A stretch of 28,967 nt of DNA, taken from positions 1 through 28,967 of IMG/VR virus record IMGVR_UViG_3300022837_000695. One strand, 5' to 3'. The position numbers were made by a program, and so were the translations under genes. The notes beneath the pieces were generated by a model. The model had not been told where the DNA came from. It was given only the letters and a program-made list of their open reading frames with translations, and did no database searches. Shown here one piece after another: positions 16,343-23,064 of the stretch (its first letter is position 1; every line of letters starts with the position of its first letter). This DNA is from a virus.

Positions 16343-17043
16343 TTATTAGTTCCTTTATTGTATATTTGTTTTGCTGCATCTATAAAGTCGTCAGTATAGT
16401 TTTTTCTAAAACTTTCAAAACATAAATGTTGTAATGTATTTAACGATTCTGGCTCATCCCAACTTATGCCCATAGTCTCTATTTGTGTACGCATTATATC
16501 TTGTCTTGTACTGTATATATGACTAGCATGATCTGAAATCTTAATTGAACCTTCACTTTCGTGATAGCAGAAAAAATGATTAAAACTTTTTAATTTTCCG
16601 TCTACTATAAAGTAACTGCTAGGATGTAGGCTATATTTGTATAATCCTACATCTTTGTATGCTTGTAATATCTCAAGCATTTGTTCTCTCCAGTCTGGCA
16701 GCACACTATCGTAATTTGCTACAGTGCAGTTAGCACGATTCCAAAAGTCAATCCCGTCAACACTAAGGTATAATTTTTGTTCTTGTGCATCGACTTTAAA
16801 TATGTTAGGAACATGCTGCGGATATTCTTCGGCCATTAGTTGTGAATACTTAACTTCTCGATTCCACTTTTCTGTCATTAATGCAGGATCAAGTACTTCG
16901 TTTTGTCCTTTGTGATAAACAGCATCATTGTAAAACCATTGACAAAACAACTGTCTATCTTCTCTCATAAGACTTGTGTAAATTAAATTGTTACGACATT
17001 TCCCTTCGCCTGGTATGTCATTCCAGTAGTAATCGTAGTTCAT
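16336..17043 (-). CDS. Kinase-like-fold protein, function unknown
   Basis: 235 residues. EKWNREVKYSQLM (58-70) looks like a kinase alpha-C helix with E63. LYLSVDGIDFW (91-101) resembles the hinge, and LYKYSLHPSSYFIVDGKLKSFN (135-155) resembles the catalytic loop of aminoglycoside-phosphotransferase/protein-kinase folds. The catalytic Asp of HxD is absent (H140 is followed by Pro-Ser-Ser) and the usual DFG is not clear, so it may be inactive as a kinase or have another role. Neighbours are coupled on both sides: ATGA with the upstream oxygenase and TTGTTAG with the radical SAM gene. The fold is a low-confidence guess; that it is a real gene is much surer. Confidence 0.72.
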   Translation of the reverse strand: MNYDYYWNDIPGEGKCRNNLIYTSLMREDRQLFCQWFYNDAVYHKGQNEVLDPALMTEKWNREVKYSQLMAEEYPQHVPNIFKVDAQEQKLYLSVDGIDFWNRANCTVANYDSVLPDWREQMLEILQAYKDVGLYKYSLHPSSYFIVDGKLKSFNHFFCYHESEGSIKISDHASHIYSTRQDIMRTQIETMGISWDEPESLNTLQHLCFESFRKNYTDDFIDAAKQIYNKGTNNC

Positions 17044-17684
17044 ATGTATAATGCCTTGTTGTTGTACTTTTCTAAGCTACGGTTAATTAATGCGTTATGT
17101 TTATCATTATCTATAATACCAGCAGTAGTCAATATTATTTTTGGTCGATGTGTTTCTACTGCTCCATGCCATACATTGTTATTATTAAATGCAAAGCACG
17201 GACTCTGTATATTTGGATAGTGTTTTTCTCCGTTTTCTTCTTTACTAAAATAAAACGTATTATGTTTAGGGTCTGTTAAATAAATTGTATAACGTCTAGG
17301 TTCTGCCGGATTATGCGGATCGTGTGCATCTTGATGATTTGGAATGGGTCCTAATTGATAAAGCATACCACTTACTGTTAATTGCTTAAATGGCAATTGT
17401 TTGATACAGTTAGCAAGACTAGGAAATGTTTCCTCAAATCCAGGATGAAAAAATAAGCCTTCGTTTACTCCGTCAGTTCTACGATTGTCCCACATTTCTT
17501 TATCAAACCTACGCCAGTCTTTAGGTTCCTTACAAGTTGAAGTCATTGCCCATGCATGCCGGTTTGAAGTTAACTCCCAATAGTCGTTATCTAACAATTT
17601 ATGATTTTCGAACCATTGCAACAGCAATTCTTCGTTAGGCCATTCTACATCAATATCTATAGGCAAGTATGCTAGATGTTTCAT
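17040..17684 (-). CDS. Putative Fe(II)/2OG-type oxygenase
   Basis: 214 residues. The iron site is IPNHQDAHDP (H117-Q-D119), and the distal region is NNVWHGAVETHRPKIIL with H173 and R180 or K182 as carboxylate ligand. PRRYTIYLTDP between them is the strand that in this family follows HxD. Both ends are coupled by ATGA overlaps (upstream oxygenase at 17681, downstream kinase-like gene), with AGAAGGAAC before the ATG. It is the second of two adjacent oxygenases in this operon. The substrate is unknown. Confidence 0.7.
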   Translation of the reverse strand: MKHLAYLPIDIDVEWPNEELLLQWFENHKLLDNDYWELTSNRHAWAMTSTCKEPKDWRRFDKEMWDNRRTDGVNEGLFFHPGFEETFPSLANCIKQLPFKQLTVSGMLYQLGPIPNHQDAHDPHNPAEPRRYTIYLTDPKHNTFYFSKEENGEKHYPNIQSPCFAFNNNNVWHGAVETHRPKIILTTAGIIDNDKHNALINRSLEKYNNKALYI

Positions 17685-18283
17685 ATAGTTCCTTCTAAAG
17701 ATATTAAGTCGTTGAGTTTATCTTGTTTTAATCTAAAAATAATAGTAACTCTGTCTTCATTACTAGAATTAAATGTGTGATGCGGATTTGTAGTGTTTAA
17801 CAAATAAGCACTTCCATCTGCAATTAGTTCGTATTCTTTGTCAAATGTTATTGCAGGACCGCTAGTGTGAATAGGCAACCACACAGTGTATTCGTCTTCT
17901 GCATCAGTATGCTCGGTAACCTTGCCACCTGGCGGCTGCACACTTACTGCCCAGCGATACCCAAACGGTATCTTATCTTGCAAACGACTAATTATACCAA
18001 ATGCTAATTCTGTATTACGATAATCTACTGTTTCGTGTTTGCTAATATTCCAAGGAGGACACGGTATTGTAATATCTTTTAAATTACTTTGTATAGCCCA
18101 GCCGTGTGTTAATAAGTTAGCAGGATCTTCGTAAGCAGCATCTCGCCATTGTTTGACAATATCATTGCCACACTTCTCCCAACTCCAATCTAAATGTTGG
18201 TAGTCTGTGTTTAATTTGTCGTAGTATTGGCGTAGTTCGTTAATACCTAATTTAAAATTTAGTTTTGTTACAGTATCCAACAT
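17681..18283 (-). CDS. Asp/Asn beta-hydroxylase-like oxygenase
   Basis: 200 residues. The jelly-roll core shows PPGGKVTEHTDAEDEYTVWL with H125-T-D127, then GSAYLLNTTNPHHTFNSSNEDR with distal H168/H169 and R178, and TIIFR after it. The pattern HTD...LNTTxPHxxxNxxxxDR is characteristic of Asp/Asn beta-hydroxylase-like proteins. It is the first gene of the operon 18283 to 14323, with a CATAAATA late promoter 17 bases upstream and GAGGAG before the ATG. This is the clearest late expression signal of the accessory region after 5436. Confidence 0.75.
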   Translation of the reverse strand: MLDTVTKLNFKLGINELRQYYDKLNTDYQHLDWSWEKCGNDIVKQWRDAAYEDPANLLTHGWAIQSNLKDITIPCPPWNISKHETVDYRNTELAFGIISRLQDKIPFGYRWAVSVQPPGGKVTEHTDAEDEYTVWLPIHTSGPAITFDKEYELIADGSAYLLNTTNPHHTFNSSNEDRVTIIFRLKQDKLNDLISLEGTI

Positions 18284-18300
18284 CGGACTCCTCTGAAAAA

Positions 18301-18308
18301 TATTTATG
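18301..18308 (-). promoter_or_regulatory. T4-type late promoter (CATAAATA)
   Basis: On the minus strand CATAAATA is followed after 17 bases by the ATG at 18283, with GAGGAG in between. The site is part of the near-palindrome TATTTATGTAAATA, whose plus-strand half faces the opposite operon. Confidence 0.68.
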
Positions 18309-18314
18309 TAAATA
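18307..18314 (+). promoter_or_regulatory. Possible divergent late promoter (TGTAAATA)
   Basis: TGTAAATA keeps the TAAATA core and ends 7 bases before the ATG at 18322. No ribosome binding site is visible in between. It overlaps the minus-strand promoter, so the two operons may be fired from one site. Confidence 0.35.
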
Positions 18315-18321
18315 CGTTACA

Positions 18322-18942
18322 ATGGGATACAGATACGATTTAACAGACACGCATGTCAAAATTTATTACGAGTCTACACCTGAGTTTGAAAAAGTAAGAG
18401 ATATTTGCTTAGAGGAAGATAACTGGCTTCGCAATAATTATATTAAAGATAATTTAAAAGTAGAAGAACACACAGGCTACGGTGTACTTTACCAAATCAG
18501 CACGGGCAAACCTATGGTAATGGGAGGTGTGTTTAACGACAGTAGATATCCTCCTAATGTTGCTAAACAAATTAACAGACTGTACACTTTTCCAGACTTT
18601 AGAATGACTGCTACAGATATGACAGACGGCTTTCGTTGTACCTGTAAACTAATAGATGCACTAGAAGAAGTAAATACGTATGAAGTGTACTTAATCACAA
18701 TGCAAAATCGTCCTGCAAGACCTAACAGAGGATTTTGGAAAGTATGGTGTAAGCACATGGACATTGCCAGTGAAGGCGCATGGGCATTAGGAACAAATGG
18801 ATATATACAAACTTGCCCGTGGCCCGTACAAAAGTGTTGGCAAAATTTTGTATGGAAAGAGACAACACAAGGTGCCTTTGACAACTGGGCACCAAAGACA
18901 ATTACTCATGCTGAATGGAGTAAGTTAGAGGAAGGCAAATGA
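18322..18942 (+). CDS. Conserved phage-type protein of unknown function (GNAT-like guess)
   Basis: 206 residues from the ATG at 18322; an upstream in-frame extension to 18265 would run through the divergent gene and promoter. The middle, GYGVLYQISTGKPMVMGGVFNDSRYP as a whole (residues 52-77) followed by QINRLYTFPDFR, has the strand-turn feel of an N-acetyltransferase core, but no acetyl-CoA loop is convincing. The C-terminal half is rich in Trp and Cys (KCWQNFVWKE). It is coupled by ATGA to the desaturase. I do not assign a function. Confidence 0.65.
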   Translation: MGYRYDLTDTHVKIYYESTPEFEKVRDICLEEDNWLRNNYIKDNLKVEEHTGYGVLYQISTGKPMVMGGVFNDSRYPPNVAKQINRLYTFPDFRMTATDMTDGFRCTCKLIDALEEVNTYEVYLITMQNRPARPNRGFWKVWCKHMDIASEGAWALGTNGYIQTCPWPVQKCWQNFVWKETTQGAFDNWAPKTITHAEWSKLEEGK

Positions 18943-19709
18943 ATTTAAACACCAAAGTAAGACTGTTACAAGGATTCAATCACGTAGTAACCATACCGGC
19001 AGTTGTATATGCAGTGTACACACAACAGTATTACCTATTTGCAATTGCTGCAATTTCTTGGTTAATTATTGGACCTATTAGCAGTGTTATAACTCTGCAT
19101 AGATTACTAACACATAGAAGTTTTAAAACATACCCTTGGTTAGAAACTATACTAAGTTACATTAGCGTTATTAGCACAGTAGGACCTACAATGAGTTGGG
19201 TAGCTTTACACAGACAACACCATGCACAATCAGATAGAGAAGGCGATCCGCATAGTTCGTGGGCTGATGGCAAGTTTAATTTTAAAGAAGCAATTAAAGT
19301 TTGGCTAGGATACGATTGGAAAGTACCAGCTATCCCAGTAAGGTATATTAAAGACTTGATGCGTAGTCCTACACATAAGTTTATCTTTAAAAACTACTTT
19401 AAAATTATATTTGCATTTTCTGCTGTATTACTATTAATAGATCCTGCACTATGGTTATTTGCATATGTTGTTCCTGCAAGCATGACAGTGCATCTAATAG
19501 GCGTAGTTAATGTGCTTGGACACTATCATGGCTACAGAAATCACGAAACAAAGGATCATAGTTCTAATAGTTGGATTGCTAACATTGTTAGTTTAGGTGA
19601 AGGATGGCATAACAACCATCATGCAAAGCCTGCAAATTATCACACTGGAGAAAAATGGTGGGAGTGGGACTTAATGGGATCATTAATTAAATTAATTAAG
19701 ATTGACTAA
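18939..19709 (+). CDS. Fatty acyl desaturase, membrane-bound diiron type
   Basis: 256 residues. Three histidine boxes bind the diiron centre: HRLLTH (54-59), HRQHH (91-95) and HNNHH (224-228, in GEGWHNNHH), with accessory H185 and H195. Hydrophobic membrane segments lie around 17-52, 66-90 and 155-192. The family is the delta-9 acyl desaturase type, which places a double bond in an acyl chain at the cytoplasmic membrane and needs an electron donor such as ferredoxin from the host. It is cotranscribed with the unknown protein before it (ATGA) and with the sulfotransferase-like gene after it (TAATG). Desaturases are known in marine phage metagenomes. It would change host membrane or a lipid-linked product. 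Confidence 0.92.
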   Translation: MNLNTKVRLLQGFNHVVTIPAVVYAVYTQQYYLFAIAAISWLIIGPISSVITLHRLLTHRSFKTYPWLETILSYISVISTVGPTMSWVALHRQHHAQSDREGDPHSSWADGKFNFKEAIKVWLGYDWKVPAIPVRYIKDLMRSPTHKFIFKNYFKIIFAFSAVLLLIDPALWLFAYVVPASMTVHLIGVVNVLGHYHGYRNHETKDHSSNSWIANIVSLGEGWHNNHHAKPANYHTGEKWWEWDLMGSLIKLIKID

Positions 19710-20314
19710 TGGGTACATTTTATATAGAAAAGCCTGAACTAGCATATGTCCATGTTCCTAGAACTGGCATGGCAATGAAGAAGGTTATCTCAGATTGGTT
19801 ACATCCTAACTTTAATGTACTATCTCACGTAGATTGGATGGTTGATCATCCGCACTTAGGCATGGTACGTGAACACTATCCAAATGCTAAGACAATAACT
19901 GTAGTACGCAACCCGTGGCAAAGAGTTTTTAGCTTATACCGCAAAGTGCGTGACGAAGGATATTGGTTAGACTGGAATGGACAAACTGTACTAGAACTAA
20001 AGCCTATCAATGAATGGGTTGCTGACTATTGCAATCCTGATATACCTTTTGAATTTCCAAGATGGTTTAATCGCTTTACGAATCAAGTAGACTTTATTAA
20101 TGTAAACAACGAATGGGTTGATTATATATGTAAAGCAGAAACCCTAGAAGAAGATTTAAAAACTGTACAAGAGTACTTAGGTTGTAACTTGCCATTACCT
20201 AACATTGTAGGATACGATCATTGGGAGTTCAAAGAGCATTTCAATAGCGCAAGTATTGCAGCCATAAAAAAAGTCCACGCACGAGACGTAGACTTTTTTA
20301 ATTATAAAGTTTAG
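19709..20314 (+). CDS. Sulfotransferase family-like protein
   Basis: 201 residues. The 5'-phosphosulfate loop is YVHVPRTGMAMKK (13-25) and the 3'-phosphate motif is TVVRNPWQRVFSLYRK (64-79), with R67 and S75 in the usual places. The loop has Arg (R18) where Lys is common. It is shorter than most sulfotransferases (about 250-300 residues) and may have a reduced acceptor domain. PAPS-dependent sulfation of a carbohydrate or lipid is the likely activity. It is coupled to the desaturase by TAATG, so a sulfated lipid or glycan is a reasonable but unproven product. The 3' end holds a hairpin that may act as terminator. Confidence 0.78.
   Translation: MGTFYIEKPELAYVHVPRTGMAMKKVISDWLHPNFNVLSHVDWMVDHPHLGMVREHYPNAKTITVVRNPWQRVFSLYRKVRDEGYWLDWNGQTVLELKPINEWVADYCNPDIPFEFPRWFNRFTNQVDFINVNNEWVDYICKAETLEEDLKTVQEYLGCNLPLPNIVGYDHWEFKEHFNSASIAAIKKVHARDVDFFNYKV
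20266..20299. terminator. Bidirectional hairpin terminator between convergent genes
   Basis: AAAAAAGTC (20267-20275) pairs with GACTTTTTT (20291-20299). An inner ACG/CGT helix follows one mismatch, leaving a 7-base loop. The A-run and T-run flank the stem, so it could end transcription on both strands at the junction of the plus operon and the minus structural gene. It lies within the last codons of the sulfotransferase gene. Confidence 0.65.
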
Positions 20315-20317
20315 TTA

Positions 20318-21535
20318 TTAGTTTAAGTCTACCCAGGCTGATCCAGTGTAGCCTTGGAACTTAGTACCTGTTGTATTAAACACCATCATACCTGCTGTTG
20401 GAGTAGTAATTACTGCATCTCTAGCAGTGTTATCAGCATATACACCTGGCTTAATGAATGATGTAGTTTCAACTGGTTTATTTCCAGTTAGTATGTTGTT
20501 CCATCCATCTGTACCGTGATAATAACTTAATCCAGCAAGTGTAGTATCGTATACTATTGTGCCTTGTAAACCTAATCCGCCACTTACTTTAGCAAGTAGT
20601 GAATTTTTGACTGTAGTTGTTATGCCTAGTGATTGAATTGCTGGTGCAGTAAATACTCCGTTTGATTCTAAACGAGCAAACGAAGTGTTGAATGTGCCGT
20701 TGTCATCTCGTATACTAAAATCTATTCTACCTGGTGTCGCTTCCGTACCAACAGTATTTTCAGATACTCCGATATTTATAACTGCTTGTGTTTTATAAGC
20801 AGCGCCATCGTATCCTTCGCCTAATATTGACAATATTGAATCGCCAACAACAACAGTAGTAGGAGCAGCAAGTGTTCCTCTTGAAGTTGTAGTACGGTGT
20901 ACTGGGCCTTGTTCAATTTCGCCCCCAACAGTTTGAGATACTAACTTTACCCCTGTTGCTGTTGTTCGTACTACGTTTGTATTGCTCTTAAGATCTAAAA
21001 TGCCTTCTGCTGTAACACTATTTGTACTAGTTGTAGAAGCAAGAAGTGACTGAATAGTAATAGTATTGCCAACTCCGTCTACTATAAGTGTACTATCATC
21101 AGCAAATAAACTACCAGTTACGTCACCGGTTACGTTAATTGTAGCAGAGCCAGTTAATGTGCTTGCAAGCAATGTTCCGGCAGTTGCATCAAAAACTACA
21201 GTACTATCGTCTGCAATCAAGTCGCCCATAATGCGACCTACAGTTAGTTGACCGTCACCTAGGTTAATATTTCCTGTAGCAGTAATTGTACCAGTAATAT
21301 TAATATTACCTGTTCCAGTAATATCGTTTCCGTTTAAGTCTAGTGTTCCACCTAGTTGCGGAGTAGTATCAGCTAATACAGAATCAATTGTTCCTGAAAT
21401 GCTAGTAATACCTCCAGCAGTAGAACCGTCACCTACGTATAGCTGTTTTGTGTCTGTTGTATATACTAATTCACCTGCTAAGGGGGTGATTCCTAATCTT
21501 TCTGTATTAGTACCGCGTCTTACTTGTAAGGCCAT
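20318..21535 (-). CDS. Tail fibre/baseplate-like structural protein
   Basis: 405 residues. The N-terminus (MALQVRRGTNTERLGITPLAGE and VYTTDTKQLYVGDGST, read as two adjacent pieces) matches the N-terminal domain of Mtd-type tropism and tail proteins in marine phages. The middle is a Gly/Thr/Asn-rich repeat region with parallel beta-helix character, including GDLIADDSTVV (104-114) and GSLFADDSTLI (141-151). The C-terminus (PTAGMMVFNTTGTKFQGYTGSAWVDLN in several pieces) is the common fibre end seen in T4-like marine phages. It probably builds part of the virion's host-contact apparatus. A late promoter CATAAATA lies 30 bases upstream, with AGGAG before the ATG. Confidence 0.82.
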   Translation of the reverse strand: MALQVRRGTNTERLGITPLAGELVYTTDTKQLYVGDGSTAGGITSISGTIDSVLADTTPQLGGTLDLNGNDITGTGNINITGTITATGNINLGDGQLTVGRIMGDLIADDSTVVFDATAGTLLASTLTGSATINVTGDVTGSLFADDSTLIVDGVGNTITIQSLLASTTSTNSVTAEGILDLKSNTNVVRTTATGVKLVSQTVGGEIEQGPVHRTTTSRGTLAAPTTVVVGDSILSILGEGYDGAAYKTQAVINIGVSENTVGTEATPGRIDFSIRDDNGTFNTSFARLESNGVFTAPAIQSLGITTTVKNSLLAKVSGGLGLQGTIVYDTTLAGLSYYHGTDGWNNILTGNKPVETTSFIKPGVYADNTARDAVITTPTAGMMVFNTTGTKFQGYTGSAWVDLN

Positions 21536-21565
21536 CTATTAACTCCTGGATAATATTGTTACTAG

Positions 21566-21573
21566 TATTTATG
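21566..21573 (-). promoter_or_regulatory. T4-type late promoter (CATAAATA)
   Basis: The minus strand reads CATAAATACTAG 30 bases before the ATG at 21535, with CAGGAG nearer the start. It serves the structural gene, the expected class of a T4-type late promoter, and so supports the reading of the same motif in the accessory region. Confidence 0.7.
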
Positions 21574-21588
21574 CCTTTGACTGAAAGA

Positions 21589-21900
21589 TTAGTTACGCTT
21601 CTTCATAAATAATGCTGTACGCTTTTTAATATCGTACTTAACTTTCTCAGTATCTAGTCTAAAATCAATACTATCGATAACATCTTCGTATTGCTCGAAT
21701 AGTTCTTCTAGAGCCAATTCGATGTCTACGTTCTTTTTTTCGCGAGATCTTTTAACATCAATTTCCCAGATCTTTCCATCTTTAAACTTGACATTAATGC
21801 TGTGCAAATATTCAATTGGTACAACATCAACATTAATTTCGCTAAAAACCTCAGGCCATGTATCAACAACACCTGGTGGAAGTTTCTTACCCTTAGGCAC
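21589..21900 (-). CDS. Small conserved phage protein, function unknown
   Basis: 103 residues if started at the GTG at 21900, which overlaps the upstream stop (GTGCCTAA). An ATG at 21987 would overlap the upstream gene by 95 bases and encode a Lys-rich stretch that is the shadow of that gene's tail. The protein is basic at its N-terminus (PKGKKLPPG) with a central VKFKDGKIWEIDVKR strand pair and an acidic LALEELFEQYEDVID helix. Similar small proteins accompany the neighbouring gene in marine T4-like phages. It may be a virion or assembly component; no activity can be assigned. Confidence 0.7.
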   Translation of the reverse strand: MPKGKKLPPGVVDTWPEVFSEINVDVVPIEYLHSINVKFKDGKIWEIDVKRSREKKNVDIELALEELFEQYEDVIDSIDFRLDTEKVKYDIKKRTALFMKKRN

Positions 21901-22522
21901 TCTCGGCAGTTTTCTTAGTTGTTTTTTTGGTAGGAGCAAGTTCTTCTGCTTCGCTGCGTAACCGCTGTGCCTCTTTAAACATTGCATCAGCTTGCGAGCG
22001 TAGTTGTTTAGCTAAACTTTCGTCATCCAAAATACCATCATTAGTTGTAACCGCTTCGTCCATTGCTGCCATACTTGGTGTAACATATGCATCAGCTGCA
22101 TTAGCTACACCCGTATTTGCTACTTGTGGTTTAGCACCACCTAGTGCAAGATCTGCAACAGTTACACCTTTTTGTTGGGCAATAATGTTATTAAGTTCTG
22201 CTAAGTTAATAGATGCATTGTTATTAGGGGTCATTTCTACCAAGTTAGTAGCAACTTTTTGCATTCTACCTGTGGTGTGGAAACGGGCAAGCATATTACT
22301 ACCATCGGACAATTGTGATCTTGCCATTGCTTCGCCAAGTTCGTATGCATCTTGTGCAGTAGCTGAATTAATTAAATTAATAAGCGAGTCATGATCAGCT
22401 GCTTCTAAACTTTCAGTCAATACTATGACACAGTTTTCTGGTTCACCGGGTACTACTCGATATACTACGCCGCATTTTTTTCTAGTTTTAGCAATACGAC
22501 CTACATGTTTTGTATCAGCCAT
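21893..22522 (-). CDS. Conserved phage protein (MADTKHVGRI family), possible virion protein
   Basis: 209 residues. The N-terminal domain (MADTKHVGRIAKTRKKCGVV, VVPGEPENCVIVLTESL) is conserved among marine T4-like phages, where it lies in the structural region. A central segment (ARFHTTGRMQKVATNLVEMTPNN) is followed by an Ala-rich linker with LGGAKPQ, then a predicted coiled coil (LAKQLRSQADAMFKEAQRLR, about 168-187) and a Lys/Thr-rich tail. AAAGGAG precedes the ATG at 22522. It is cotranscribed with the small proteins on either side. A structural or assembly role is inferred from position only. Confidence 0.78.
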   Translation of the reverse strand: MADTKHVGRIAKTRKKCGVVYRVVPGEPENCVIVLTESLEAADHDSLINLINSATAQDAYELGEAMARSQLSDGSNMLARFHTTGRMQKVATNLVEMTPNNNASINLAELNNIIAQQKGVTVADLALGGAKPQVANTGVANAADAYVTPSMAAMDEAVTTNDGILDDESLAKQLRSQADAMFKEAQRLRSEAEELAPTKKTTKKTAESA

Positions 22523-22524
22523 TG

Positions 22525-22752
22525 TTATTCTCCTTTAGGTGCTTCTTGTTGTGCCGCAACTGCTGCCAAGAATGATTCTAGTTTATTGTAAATGGTGCCA
22601 ACTGCTACCATTTCGCTTGTCTTAAATGCACCGCGCTGACTTGCTACGTCAATAACTTGTTTAATTGTAGTTAAGTCATTAACTGTTAGCTCTGAGGTAG
22701 CTGCTGCTTCTTTTAAGGGGGTAGCTGCTGCTTCTTTAACTTCTTCGGACAT
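22525..22752 (-). CDS. Small conserved phage protein, function unknown
   Basis: 75 residues. The N-terminal part carries a direct repeat (KEAAATPLKEAAAT), and the remainder is a helical conserved block, LTVNDLTTIKQVIDVASQRG and FKTSEMVAVGTIYNKLESFL. The start has AGGAGAAAAATT before the ATG. It is followed by the MADTKHVGRI-type gene after 2 bases. The block is shared with other marine T4-like phages; no activity is known to me. Confidence 0.75.
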   Translation of the reverse strand: MSEEVKEAAATPLKEAAATSELTVNDLTTIKQVIDVASQRGAFKTSEMVAVGTIYNKLESFLAAVAAQQEAPKGE

Positions 22753-22771
22753 AATTTTTCTCCTGTTATGT

Positions 22772-22779
22772 AATTTATA
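22772..22779 (-). promoter_or_regulatory. Possible late promoter (TATAAATT)
   Basis: TATAAATT (7 of 8 matches to TATAAATA) lies 19 bases before the ATG at 22752 with AGGAG in between. It would serve the three small structural-region genes 22752 to 21589. Confidence 0.4.
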
Positions 22780-22785
22780 TTATAT

Positions 22786-23064
22786 TTAATTGTATTTCAA
22801 ATACGGACACGCCAAAGTGAAATAAGAAATTTCTTTAGCTTCCTCAAATCCAACTTTAGTCATGTTCTCAATACTGTTGCTACTAGATACTGCAACAGCC
22901 TTGCCTACATAAAATCTACCTTTAAGATGTTGTTCTATCCATTTAACTAGACTTTGGTCTAAGTTGTATCTTGTAGGCAAAAGAATGTATTCAAAATGCG
23001 GAGCAGGTAAATTTGCTCTCCGTATTTCAAAAAAGTTTAATGCATTGACTTCTTTTAGTTTCAA
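22786..23064 (-). CDS. Conserved phage protein of unknown function
   Basis: 92 residues from a TTG start at 23064 that overlaps the upstream stop (TTGA) and has GAGGAAA 6 bases before it. The sequence has aromatic residues and FYVGKAVAVSSSNSIENMTK as a strand region; no signal peptide. It is coupled to the VWA-metallopeptidase gene. I do not recognise a family with certainty. Confidence 0.7.
   Translation of the reverse strand: MKLKEVNALNFFEIRRANLPAPHFEYILLPTRYNLDQSLVKWIEQHLKGRFYVGKAVAVSSSNSIENMTKVGFEEAKEISYFTLACPYLKYN

Noticed and set aside
18489-18884. 131-residue frame on the minus strand
   Set aside because: It lies inside the plus-strand gene 18322-18942, which has coupled neighbours; no ribosome site or family match.
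20318-21535. Diversity-generating retroelement target
   Set aside because: The N-terminus resembles Mtd-type proteins, but no reverse transcriptase or template repeat is in the window.
21589-21987. ATG start at 21987 for the small protein
   Set aside because: It would overlap the upstream coding region by 95 bases; the GTG at 21900 gives the usual 8-base overlap.
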